NCBI RefSeq assembly: GCF_022828475.1
Contig: NZ_CP059557.1
Coordinates: 2,108,001 to 2,172,000, forward strand
From: Saccharopolyspora gloriosae
GTDB lineage: Bacteria > Actinomycetota > Actinomycetes > Mycobacteriales > Pseudonocardiaceae
Length of the DNA: 64,000 bases
Direction of reading: 5' to 3'
Shown: positions 1 to 7,674 of the stretch, piece after piece
Numbering within the stretch: the first letter of the stretch is position 1
How the letters are laid out: each line of letters begins with the position of its first letter
The notes under the pieces: generated by a model
The model's database searches: none
Told to the model about the DNA's origin: nothing
What the model saw: only the letters and a program-made list of their open reading frames with translations
Translations under genes and position numbers: made by a program

Positions 1-364
1 TTGGCCTGGTCGTGGGCCTTCCTGGCTTGAGCTGTCGCAGCCTCGCCTTCGTCCCATAATGTGATTGCCTCGGCTGCTTGGTCGTGTGCCCAGCGGAGCG
101 TGTTGGCGTATGCCGAAAGTGCGGCCGCCGTGGTTTCGAAGGCGTCAGCACCTTGAAGCCAGCGGGGTGGCTCGTAGGAGAAACGATCTCGAAAAGCATC
201 GCCGCGGCACCCTGCCATGCACCGCTGTCGATCTCCTTAAGACCTGTGCCAGCTCGGTCAAGTGCACTGCCTCGAGCGCGAAGAGCGTGAACGTCTCGGT
301 CAATCGCCGCGGGGTCGCCCGGGATCAGTTGTCTGGGGTCGTGGGTCTGGCCGAGCTCAGCCAT
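1..364 (-). pseudogene. Putative type VII-secreted toxin N-terminus, frameshifted and cut by window edge
   Basis: The reading frame opens at an ATG at 364 that overlaps the end of the WXG100-like gene. It starts MAELGQTHDPRQLIPGDP and runs to GAWQGAAAMLFE. This is the N-terminal helical secretion-signal module of large actinobacterial polymorphic toxins exported by type VII (ESX) systems. Near 183-191 the homology jumps to the -1/+2 frame, which then continues with SYEPPRWLQGADAFETTAAA and a long helix ending LWDEGEAATAQARKAHDQA at the window edge. Adding one base restores one open frame. The toxic C-terminal domain lies outside the window. Seen: both frames and the break. Known: the family layout. 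Inferred: one gene inactivated, or one sequencing error. Confidence 0.72.
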
Positions 365-686
365 CGGCCGCGTCCTGAGCAGGATCGGAGCCCGCACCGA
401 CAGAGCGCATCGATTGCACGGCAGCGTGATCGGCTTCTACGTAGGAATCCATCGAGGCATTGAGGGCTTGCACGAGAGTGTCGCCGTCGTCGATGAGCGT
501 GTTGAGGGCCTTTTCCCAGCGATCGCAGAAGTGCTTGAACGAGGCGTGGACGCCGGCGTGACCGTAGTCGCCGCTGGGGCCGTCGATGTCGCCAAGCGGC
601 TTAGATCCCATGTCTTCGATGGTCTGCGAGATCGCTTGGCCGGTCTGGTCCAGGGCGGTCAGATCGACTTGAAAGCCGTCTGGCAT
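357..686 (-). CDS. WXG100/EspC-like ESX secretion partner
   Basis: A 109-residue, probably all-helical protein with the size and spacing of WXG100-superfamily secretion partners: helix, short turn with glycines around residues 40-45, then a helix with FKHFCDRWEKALNTLIDD. A clear GGAG ribosome site precedes the ATG at 686. The stop overlaps the start of the toxin gene by a few bases, so the two are translationally coupled. It is expected to pair with the toxin N-terminus or chaperone its export. The exact subfamily is uncertain. Confidence 0.65.
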   Translation of the reverse strand: MPDGFQVDLTALDQTGQAISQTIEDMGSKPLGDIDGPSGDYGHAGVHASFKHFCDRWEKALNTLIDDGDTLVQALNASMDSYVEADHAAVQSMRSVGAGSDPAQDAADG

Positions 687-700
687 GGGCGTTGATCTCC

Positions 701-1093
701 TTACTCACCCACGTGCGCCGGTGCGCTGGCGAATCGGGCTGCCCCGTTCGGCTGTGGTATCAGCGGTAAGCCGTGCTCCTCGCCGACGTCGAAGAGCACG
801 CCGATGGCGGGCGGAAGCTGTTCCAGCAGGTCTTCCCCTGTAGTGCACATCCATGGGACGTCCTTGTGGAAGGCGGCGAGTCGTTCCATGGTCGAGAAGG
901 CAAGCACCCACTGGCTGTTGTCTGGGAGCATCGAAACGATTACCCCAGGACGCTGGCTGCGGCTACGCTGCGCGTACACGGTGGCCTGGGCGAAGGCGGC
1001 ATCGAACTCGGCCGCTTTGCTCCGTAGCGATCGGACAGCGCCTGCGATGCGGACAATCGAAGGCTCATCTAAGTCCATGCCGACATCACGCAT
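701..1093 (-). CDS. SseB-like domain protein, type VII toxin operon
   Basis: 130 residues. The C-terminal half resembles the SseB N-terminal domain: a strand, WVLAFSTMERLAAF, then DLLEQLPPAIGVLFDVGEEHGL. SseB-like proteins are common accessory genes next to ESX-secreted toxins; their biochemical role is unknown. It is the first gene of the leftward set SseB-like, WXG100-like, toxin, with 14 bases to the next gene. An in-frame ATG five codons in (1078) is an alternative start. Confidence 0.55.
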   Translation of the reverse strand: MRDVGMDLDEPSIVRIAGAVRSLRSKAAEFDAAFAQATVYAQRSRSQRPGVIVSMLPDNSQWVLAFSTMERLAAFHKDVPWMCTTGEDLLEQLPPAIGVLFDVGEEHGLPLIPQPNGAARFASAPAHVGE

Positions 1094-1469
1094 CCGAGCG
1101 CCACGGATGACCGGTTGGCTCTTGGTGGGTTCTGCCCGCCATCAGCACCGCCAGAGCGTGGCCGCAGTCCGTGTTCCGCAACATGCCCTATTACTCCCCA
1201 GTACATGCCAGCTTCGAAGTCGTCGATCGGTGAGCGATTGTCACATACCTGGTGATCTGGAGTGGGTCGATTCAGAAGTGATCCAGAACGCCACTCGGAA
1301 GGACCAGCGGCGCCGCTGCGGCACGGCACCACCACCAGCCGAAAGTTCGTTCGCGACGGTCGACAACGAACTCCCTTACTCGAATAGAAGAAGATGGTGG
1401 AACGCGCCAGGTGTCCTGTGGCCGCCCACCACCGGCTACGTGTCCCGTAAGTCCACGGCTGGCTTCGAG
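1094..1469. other. Non-coding stretch between toxin operon and IS256 remnant
   Basis: No open frame here has convincing codon bias or recognisable domains. It should contain the promoter of the leftward toxin operon. Its left part may be the decayed end of the transposase remnant next to it. Confidence 0.4.
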
Positions 1470-1850
1470 CGCAGTTGATGCCGACACCACGACGTAGATT
1501 GGCCGGTTGGTGACCTGGCCTTCCCGGATCTTCACGTGGATCGCGTCGATGAGCACGATCGGGACACGCGATCCAGTAGCCGGGTCTGCCAGACCTTGAG
1601 TTCGTCGACGACGTGGTCGGTGACCTGTCTGATCAAGTCCCTGGACCCACCTCGGTTTGTTAGATCTCAGGCAAGTGCGCCTGATTCTCACCGGTGCTGC
1701 CCGGCACGACGGTCGCCGTCCACGACCTTGCCCGACTCCCATCAACGGCAGCAATCCCGCAAGGCCAACGGCCTTCCGCGGACGCCTCATCGACGACGCG
1801 CTGGGAAAGTTCCTGCTCCGCTGGCCTATTGAAGGCCCGATAGCCGTCGG
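1470..1850 (-). pseudogene. IS256-family transposase remnant
   Basis: Fragments of an IS256/mutator transposase are recognisable in several frames on the minus strand: AEQELSQRVVDEASAEG near 1785-1835, TGENQAHLPEI then a stop and QTEVG near 1650-1690, DHVVDELKVWQTRLLDRV near 1560-1625, and the strand with the first catalytic Asp, LIDAIHVKIREGQVTNRPIY, near 1490-1550. Frameshifts and stops separate them. The middle of the N-terminal half and everything after the first DDE aspartate are missing. It is a dead element, marking this edge of the island as a landing site for transposons. Confidence 0.75.
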
Positions 1851-1989
1851 GCGCACATCGTTTCCAGGCTGCCGCGTCCATGGACGAATACATCGGGCCG
1901 CGCGGTGGCTTTCGGGGCGAGTTCACGGTCGACCCTGCGCCTCGGACAGCCACCACCGAGGTGACTTGGCGTTCGTTCTGGCTGTTGCC

Positions 1990-3035
1990 TTACAGATCCT
2001 GCGGTAGGGCTGTGGAGGATGCGCCCGCTGGCCCGGAATCTCCCAGCACACAGACCCATGCGGTGGCAGAGAAGTTCTTCACGTGGACGGACACTCGACG
2101 CCGGTTGTCTTGCCCCAGCACCGTGAGCCTATGATCGTACGCCTTCTCGTAGAGCGCCTGGTGGAGATCACACCAAGGTTGGCATTCGACGCTGCGACCA
2201 TCGCTTCCCGGAGCGGGGTCGCAGCGAGCAGGCGAAATGTGTCGACGAGGGCTGGCCCCTCGTACCCGTTGTTAGTCGGCACCACCACGCCGTAGTGCAT
2301 CGCCAGGCGTACTTGCATGCGGTTGGTTGATAGGAGGCCCTCGTTGTGCCGGGCGAGAACGTTGCTCAGCTCTCGGACGTAGTTGTCGATTACCTGGAGT
2401 TGAGCAGGCTCGAAATCGGGCAGCAGTACTAGTTCCCCGTCACCCGCGGAACGCTGCTCCCACCGAGCTCTGTCCGCCCCGGTACGCTCACCGGCCTCGT
2501 TAAGCACGGCACGCATCACGTCAAACGCCGCAATCCGATGCTCGCTCGATAAGACCGAAGAGTTCGCTATTTCGGCCGCGAGACAGAGGGCGTGCCTTCG
2601 CCGGGGGGTGCCCCATGAGACATCGCCGCGCCTGTCGGCGAGGCTGCGGTGAAGCAATGCCTTTTGTTGAGTCACCTCGGCGGCCTCATCTCGTCGCCCC
2701 AAGTCGCCGAGTTGCTCAGTGAGGCTTTCCAACAACACGTATTCGTCTTTACCTGCTAGCTCCGATTCAGTCAGCTTCTTCACTAGCTGGAGGCCAATCG
2801 AGCGCTTTGTTGCCGACTCGTCCATCGTCAGGTCTGCTGCCCAGGTAAAGCGTCGCCACCACTCTTCGCGGCGAGCCGATAACTCGCGTTGATCAACATC
2901 GCGTTGAGAGGCGAGGTCGCGTTGACCGGTAGCGCGATCGTTGCCTTTCACGGTGAGCTGCACACCTAATAAGGCCCCCGTCGCCGTTATGACACCGGTT
3001 ACCAGCGAGAGCACCGTCGGAAGCCATGGGCTCAA
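1990..3035 (-). pseudogene. Membrane-anchored cyclase-like protein, C-terminus frameshifted
   Basis: As sequenced the frame from the ATG at 3035 ends at 2079 (318 residues). It has one N-terminal membrane segment (residues 5-28), a charged coiled-coil-like stretch to about 130, then a domain like degenerate class III nucleotidyl cyclases of actinobacteria: AGDGELVLLP near 198-206, VRLAMHYGVVVPTNNGYEGP near 242-261. At about 2167-2172 homology moves to another frame, continuing DLHQALYEKAYDHR and VSVHVKNFSATAWV to a stop at 1990-1992. One added base gives a single protein of normal length. It is co-directional with the small membrane gene upstream. Cyclase-like assignment is moderate; the frame break is seen directly. 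Confidence 0.6.
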
Positions 3036-3116
3036 CGTGACCGTCCTCGAAGCATGCAGCGGATCGTAACGGGTCGTGCCCGCGATGTGCGGGCTGTGCT
3101 ACTTCGACGAGACGAC

Positions 3117-3620
3117 TTAAAGCACTGGGAATCGCTCCGTCCTGGGCTCGTCCTGGCAGTCAGGATCCTGATGCCATGTGATCGAGACCATGTCTGTCGA
3201 CATCCCCAGGGGCCGCGACAGAATGTACTTCTCCAGGTGCCCAGCATCGAACGACTCAAAATTTGTCGTGCCGCGAGCGAGCATCTCACCGACGTCAACG
3301 CGTACCGAGTACGCGGTGTGTGTCCCCGCGTTGCGGAGAACGTACGCCGACCTCTGGAAATGGTCGAACGACCACACCACTCGGCTACGTTCCTCGGCCA
3401 CAGCAGCACGCCGTTCGCCCTCACGTTGGAACGCCAAAGCTTCTTCAGCCGCATCAGCCGAGCGACCGGCAGATCGCTCAGAGCCTTCGGCGGCGCCGGC
3501 CGAACGCTCGGCTGCCGTCGCCGAACGGCCGGACGCTGTTGCGGAGCTCCGCGCGTACCAAAGTGCCGCGAGTGCGACAAGGCCCGAAACAACCGACACA
3601 GTGAAAGATGCGACATCCAT
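3117..3620 (-). CDS. Small membrane-anchored protein with Ala/Ser/Glu-rich helix
   Basis: About 167 residues from the ATG at 3620, chosen because MDVASFTVSVVSGLVALAAL begins the membrane segment. The frame stays open a further 63 bases upstream, but that part looks non-coding. After the membrane helix comes a low-complexity helix of repeated SATAAERSA-like blocks (residues 27-75), probably a coiled-coil stalk, then a small domain with VVWSFDHFQRSAYVLRNAG. It sits 81 bases upstream of the cyclase-like gene on the same strand, so both may form one membrane complex. The family is not recognised; such proteins are common in actinobacterial accessory regions. Confidence 0.55.
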   Translation of the reverse strand: MDVASFTVSVVSGLVALAALWYARSSATASGRSATAAERSAGAAEGSERSAGRSADAAEEALAFQREGERRAAVAEERSRVVWSFDHFQRSAYVLRNAGTHTAYSVRVDVGEMLARGTTNFESFDAGHLEKYILSRPLGMSTDMVSITWHQDPDCQDEPRTERFPVL

Positions 3621-3781
3621 CTCAGAATGAAAGCAGCATCGCCTCGCAAGGGCGAAACGTGCTTCCGCCGTGTCGGCCACCATTCGGGAGTGGCGACGTC
3701 AGGTGGCTTGGCGGTCTACGGGCCGACCGGCGTTTTGGCTTTCGGCCAGGACTAGCCATGCCTGATCGGTAGGGTGCGGGT

Positions 3782-4831
3782 ATGGGACCGAGTTCCGACA
3801 GGGTGGGTCGGGTAGGCGTGCACGGGGTTGCGCTGCTGGTCGTCGGCGAGCTTGGTTGGAAGTTCCGCGAACAGCACGAGTCCGACTGGGGAATCGACGC
3901 GATCATCGAGGTCGCTGACGAGGACCAGCCGACGAGTCGACTGATCGCCTTGCAGATCAAGTGCGGCGATGCCCGCCTGGACCGATTGCACCGGGACGGA
4001 AGATGGCCCCTGTACGGGGAAAAGCGTCATCTGATGAGGTGGCTTGAGTATCCGATACCGGTCGTAGTGGTCCTCTACGACCCCACGCGCCGCACAGCGT
4101 ACTGGCAGCACGTCAACGATCGCACCGCCGCATGGACCCCAGCAGGCTTCAGAATCGACGTGCCCGAAAGTCAGCCTCTTGACGCAGCGGCCTCGGCCAC
4201 GCTACGTGCGGTGGCTGAGCAGTGGGTGCCGCAGCGCGGTACCAGCCGATCTCGTGCGCTGCATGCGCTTGCGACCTGTACTGCGGCCAGTGTGCCCGTA
4301 CCTCCGACAGAGCAGCTCTGGACCCTGTTCGCCCGAGGGGCGGACACGAACCTGCGTGCGGCGGTCCACGCCTTCGGCCTGCCTCTGATCGGCGAGGCTC
4401 CGGCCGTACATCTGTTGGCAGGTGCTCACACGCCGATCACGCTGAGCATGGACGATCGAGGGCTGTGGAGCGTGCCGCCCGGTACGACCGTCTTTGTCTG
4501 CGAAAACCTGGGGATCATCGACGTTGCCGCGGCCGTGCTGGGAACGGACTGTCGGCCCCTGGTGTGCTTGGGCGGATTCCCGTCGCTGGCCACGGAATAC
4601 CTGTTGATCGGCCTCGGCGCGTGTGGTGCGCGTCTGCGGGTCCACGTCGATCACGACACGGTTGGTCGCCAAATCACTGATTCTCTGTTCGTGCGCAGCG
4701 TGCCTTTCGAAACCTGGCGTCCGATAGGGCAAGACTGCCAGGGCATGCTCGGGGAAGAGGAAGAGTGTCTGCCAGCGATGCTTGCCGATCTTGCGGGCGA
4801 GCCGACTACGATCGACTCAAGCAAGGCATAG
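3782..4831 (+). CDS. DUF4365 (PD-(D/E)XK-like) fused to DUF2399-type Toprim domain
   Basis: 349 residues, a single-gene unit transcribed away from the leftward pair. Residues 8-125 match the DUF4365 pattern: VGRVGVHGVALLVVGELGW, then SDWGIDAIIEV (D39) and ALQIK (Q58, K60), the PD-(D/E)XK order, followed by PIPVVVVLYDPTRRTAYWQ. Residues about 150-345 resemble DUF2399, the Toprim-like C-terminal domain of TIGR02679/JetD-type proteins: TVFVCEN (E241), PLVCLGGFPS, ARLRVHVDHDTVG with an acidic DxD pair (D290, D292). The acidic pattern fits a metal-dependent Toprim nuclease. No partner gene is adjacent. Domain naming is from motif reading; joint nuclease or defence function is inference. The start lacks a strong ribosome site. 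Confidence 0.7.
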   Translation: MGPSSDRVGRVGVHGVALLVVGELGWKFREQHESDWGIDAIIEVADEDQPTSRLIALQIKCGDARLDRLHRDGRWPLYGEKRHLMRWLEYPIPVVVVLYDPTRRTAYWQHVNDRTAAWTPAGFRIDVPESQPLDAAASATLRAVAEQWVPQRGTSRSRALHALATCTAASVPVPPTEQLWTLFARGADTNLRAAVHAFGLPLIGEAPAVHLLAGAHTPITLSMDDRGLWSVPPGTTVFVCENLGIIDVAAAVLGTDCRPLVCLGGFPSLATEYLLIGLGACGARLRVHVDHDTVGRQITDSLFVRSVPFETWRPIGQDCQGMLGEEEECLPAMLADLAGEPTTIDSSKA

Positions 4832-4898
4832 TGGTCCGGGTCACGAGCCCCGGAACCGGCCGCGATCGGCGCCAACGCAGATCGGATCTCTCCACGGC

Positions 4899-5786
4899 TC
4901 AGGTGCCCAGCCGCCCGCAGCAGTGACTGGTTCCGGCCTGGGGTGGGCTGTCCAAGGATTGGGCAGCCCACCCGCGGCTCCACTGCTCATTCCGCTGCTG
5001 CCAGACCGTTCCGGGTTGGCGGTGCAGGCGGATGTGGCGGGTGAGGACGCGGGCTCGTTTCGAGCCGATGCTGAGCTTTCGGCGGAGGGTGTCGGCGGAG
5101 ATCGGGCGTTGGTAGAGATTCCAGTGTTCGGCGTCGAGCCGGCATGCCTCTTCGCACAGGGAATCAGCGTCCTCGCCGTGCGATACCGCTGAGTCAGCGT
5201 CGGTGGCGTTGGCGCTGTGACCAGGCGCGTTATTCACGACGGTGCGTAACGCTGGCACATCCTCAGCCTCCTCGGGAGTCTCCAGTGTCTGGCTGGCTCC
5301 GTCCGGGGCGGCCGATTCCGGCTGTGCTGCGTTGGGCTCTTCGGCCTCGGGAATGATCCCATTCGCTGTCTCCGCGCGGCGCCGCTTGAGTGCCTGGTTG
5401 AGCAGTTCGACCGACAGCAGCAGCGCCAGCGGTGGACAGGCGGCCACGGCTATGGAGAATGCGTTCAATTCGGGGGCGGAGGCGATGTTGGCGCACAGCG
5501 AGAGCCCGATGCCGAAGGTGAACGACAGCCATGCCTTCCACTTCCCGGTTGCGTGATACCGGTGACCAGCCTTCCACAGTTCGATTGTCGCCATCGTCAG
5601 CAACCCATCGACAATGAGCGGCCAGATCGTGGCGGTGGTCTCGTCGGCTCCGAACCGCAGAGCGAACTCGCGGCCGTGCCGGTAGGAGACGTATGCAGCG
5701 CCCAAGGCCACCAGCAGCGTGCACGCGCACTGCAGATGCAGTGATCGATCGGTGGCAGGGCTCGATATGGATGGCGTGCTGTTCAT
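4899..5786 (-). CDS. DUF2637 integrative-element membrane protein with C-terminal wHTH-like domain
   Basis: 295 residues. Four predicted membrane segments lie between residues 18 and 135, with the DUF2637 signature around [22 protein letters not shown]2637 proteins are typical of actinomycete integrative and conjugative elements and plasmids, where related Spd/Tra membrane proteins help spread DNA between hyphae. After an acidic linker, residues 208-262 form a small helical domain ([20 protein letters not shown], then [14 protein letters not shown]) shared with the second DUF2637 protein of this island. No replication, integrase or FtsK-like gene lies beside it, so the element is probably incomplete. 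Confidence 0.75.
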   Translation of the reverse strand: MNSTPSISSPATDRSLHLQCACTLLVALGAAYVSYRHGREFALRFGADETTATIWPLIVDGLLTMATIELWKAGHRYHATGKWKAWLSFTFGIGLSLCANIASAPELNAFSIAVAACPPLALLLSVELLNQALKRRRAETANGIIPEAEEPNAAQPESAAPDGASQTLETPEEAEDVPALRTVVNNAPGHSANATDADSAVSHGEDADSLCEEACRLDAEHWNLYQRPISADTLRRKLSIGSKRARVLTRHIRLHRQPGTVWQQRNEQWSRGWAAQSLDSPPQAGTSHCCGRLGT

Positions 5787-6065
5787 CAGGTGTCACCCAC
5801 ACGGAGCTTTCCCTGGCGGGCGCGCAATCTGACGCGGCGCTCGTGCGGGCGTTGGTGCGCGGTTTCTGCAGCCGCTTCCAGGCAGGCGCCGATCCTAAAC
5901 AGGCGCGCTTCTCCCGACGATCGGGGGTGGCTCAGGCGAGAAACCAAGGGCCCTCCTCCAAGATCAAATGGCGATTTCGTGGCGACGGGAACCCGCGGCA
6001 ACGCGTCGGAACCCGTCGGAACGGTGAGGAAGGAGAACCGCTGACCTGCGGCGGAGTGCGAAGGT

Positions 6066-6120
6066 GCTGGTCGTGAACCAGCGGGCGCTACCTTGACACG
6101 GTAGAGGTCATTCGCCGACC
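6066..6120 (+). other. tRNA-Val(GAC)-like arm fragment
   Basis: CTACC-TTGACAC-GGTAG (6089-6105) is a standard anticodon arm with anticodon GAC, followed by AGGTCA as in tRNA-Val genes. A perfect GCTGGT/ACCAGC hairpin precedes it where the D arm would be, and GGTC/GACC follows where the T arm would be. No acceptor stem can be paired and the T loop is not canonical. It is either a decayed tRNA, an old attachment site, or chance. Confidence 0.35.
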
Positions 6121-6231
6121 GAGCTGATGGTCCCGTGAGCCGGCACGTTAGCCCGTGGTCCTCTAAGCGATACGCGAAGTGCGTCTGAGATCTCAGGGTT
6201 GAGCGTTCGTTTTTGCAGTGGTGCCCGACGC

Positions 6232-6321
6232 GGAACCTTCCTCGCGTGCGCGGGGCCGACACGTTTCCTTCGGAAACAGGGACCGAAATCCAGGAACTAT
6301 CCCCGCGTGCGCGGGGCCGAC
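6232..6321. CRISPR. Two-repeat, one-spacer type I-E-like CRISPR remnant
   Basis: Two copies of a 29-base repeat lie at 6232-6260 and 6293-6321 with four mismatches near the 5' end. The conserved core is CGCGTGCGCGGGGCCGAC, with the GC-rich palindrome typical of type I-E repeats of actinobacteria. They enclose a 32-base spacer at 6261-6292, exactly the type I-E geometry (61-base period). No third repeat is found 61 bases either side, and no cas gene or leader is in the window. It is an orphan mini-array or a remnant carried by the mobile element. Confidence 0.65.
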
Positions 6322-6609
6322 ACTTCTTGACCTGGTGGTTTATCTCTGGCAGGGCTGGTTTTCATTCACTCCGGATCGCGGGCAGGCGTGGAGCTTGGTC
6401 GTCGGGTTCATGTGCTCTCGGTTCGCAGTGCGGCGGCGTAGGTGAGTGTGGGCGTTGTTGTGAAGATCACCTGACTGGGTGACCACGGAATCCTCCCACT
6501 GCGCGCCCCCATTTCGCGGGCGCGGACGAAATCCTCCCAAAATCCTCCCAAAAATCGGCACAGCCGGTCCGGGGAGATCCACTACGAGATCGACACCGCA
6601 ACATCGAAA

Positions 6610-6648
6610 AGCCCGCTGACCTGCACTTTCGTGCTAGATCAGCGGGCT
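6610..6648 (-). terminator. Inverted repeat downstream of tRNA-Pro fragment
   Basis: A 10-bp perfect stem AGCCCGCTGA/TCAGCGGGCT with a 19-base loop lies 11 bases beyond the tRNA-Pro 3' end in its transcription direction. It looks like the original tRNA terminator, kept with the displaced 3' half. Confidence 0.5.
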
Positions 6649-6658
6649 CTCGCGACCG

Positions 6659-6700
6659 TCGGGACGGCGGGATTCGAACCCACGACCCCTTGACCCCCAG
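6659..6700 (-). other. tRNA-Pro(GGG) 3' half, probable attachment-site remnant
   Basis: Read leftward, the 42 bases start in the anticodon loop (CTGGGGGTCAAGG), continue through a canonical T arm (GTGGGTTCGAATCCC) and end with the acceptor strand CGTCCCG and discriminator A. The 5' half is absent: the bases to the right do not pair with the anticodon or acceptor strands. Integrative elements that use tRNA-Pro carry exactly such 3' halves to rebuild the gene, leaving a displaced copy at one end. No full tRNA-Pro occurs in this window. Confidence 0.7.
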
Positions 6701-6853
6701 TAGTGGGGTGGAGTTCGAGGCATAAGTTTGTGTTCATTGCCAGCCGAGTGCGCACGGCGCGGTATGGGGCGACCTGGCAAAAGATACCTGGCGAAGGGCT
6801 TCGATCATCTGGTTACCTTCATGCCGGTTCGGATGCATCTGTGTGGACGCCAG

Positions 6854-7576
6854 TTAGACGGGGGTGGGTAGCGTGGTCGGTTGGTAGCGACTTCGAACGT
6901 TGCGAGTCAGCTTGCGCGCAGGTTCAGCGCCGATGCGAAGTTCGCGTCGGAGGGCTTCGGCGGAGATCGGTCGCTGGTGTTTCGCCCAGTGCTCGATGTC
7001 CAAACGGCAGGCCGCAGCCAGGAGCGGGCCGCCCGCATCTTCGGTCTCTGAGAGTATGGCGACGGTGCCGTCGTTGTTGTGATCAGTAGGGCCGTTCTCG
7101 TGAGAAGGGCGCGTTGGTTGCACTGCTGATTGCGATTCAGCATCGAAGGGCTGGTCATGCTGAGGGTGCTCGGAGATCTCGTGGATCGCCTGCAGCACGT
7201 TGGGGCCGACCTCTGCCCACCCAATGAGCAACAGTGGTCCGACTGCGTCGAAGGCGGCTTTGCCGAACTGGCCAGCGCACACTGGTTCGGCCACGTTTAG
7301 GGCCAGAGTGACAATGCTGGCAAACATCAACAAACGTTGGGCGGGACGCAGTTGGTCCGGGGTTGCTCCGTGGAGGGCCAAGTGCCGGGTACCGACCAGC
7401 AAGCCAAGAACGGACAGATCGACGGCGGGCGCAACCAGTGGTGCCACGTACGGCGGCACTCCGAGCCTCAGGCCCAGGCCAAGGACGTTGCCGAATCCGA
7501 ACAGGAATGTCAGTGCGACGACAGTTCCAATGATCACTGTCAACGAACGCAGGACAGTGTCGCGGGTAGTGGTCAT
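6854..7576 (-). CDS. DUF2637-like membrane protein, second paralogue, with shared C-terminal domain
   Basis: 240 residues with four predicted membrane segments in residues 10-120 (FGFGNVLGLGLRLGVPPYV; APAVDLSVLGLLVG) in the DUF2637/SpdB style. An acidic linker follows, then a C-terminal helical domain (CRLDIEHWAKHQRPISAEAL, IGAEPARKLTRNVRS) closely similar to that of the DUF2637 protein at 4899-5786 although the membrane halves have diverged. The shared tail looks like a small winged-helix DNA-binding or docking domain. The gene ends about 100 bases from the tRNA-Leu 3' end, so it is the last island gene on this side. Confidence 0.65.
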   Translation of the reverse strand: MTTTRDTVLRSLTVIIGTVVALTFLFGFGNVLGLGLRLGVPPYVAPLVAPAVDLSVLGLLVGTRHLALHGATPDQLRPAQRLLMFASIVTLALNVAEPVCAGQFGKAAFDAVGPLLLIGWAEVGPNVLQAIHEISEHPQHDQPFDAESQSAVQPTRPSHENGPTDHNNDGTVAILSETEDAGGPLLAAACRLDIEHWAKHQRPISAEALRRELRIGAEPARKLTRNVRSRYQPTTLPTPV

Positions 7577-7674
7577 CCCAGGTCACCAGCCTGGGCGCGC
7601 CGCCGACGAGCGATGGTGAACCGTGCCGATAGTCGCAGCTCACGGCCGGAACAGCGCTGTGACGATGCTGTACG

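Larger units (their letters stand above)
5787..6853. other. Non-coding 1.1 kb junction region
   Basis: No gene is supported between the two DUF2637 genes. The stretch instead holds a tRNA-Val-like arm (6066-6120), a two-repeat CRISPR remnant (6232-6321), an inverted-repeat terminator (6610-6648) and a displaced tRNA-Pro 3' half (6659-6700). That density of junction-type sequence suggests several integration or excision events. A short direct repeat of AATCCTCCCA occurs near 6490, 6530 and 6540. Confidence 0.6.

Noticed and set aside
5786-6262. Open frames around 5787-6262 on both strands
   Set aside because: They cross the tRNA-like and CRISPR segments, lack domains and have poor codon bias.
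6261-6292. Spacer hairpin as a transcription terminator
   Set aside because: The six-base stem is short and exactly inside the spacer boundary; chance or spacer origin is more likely.
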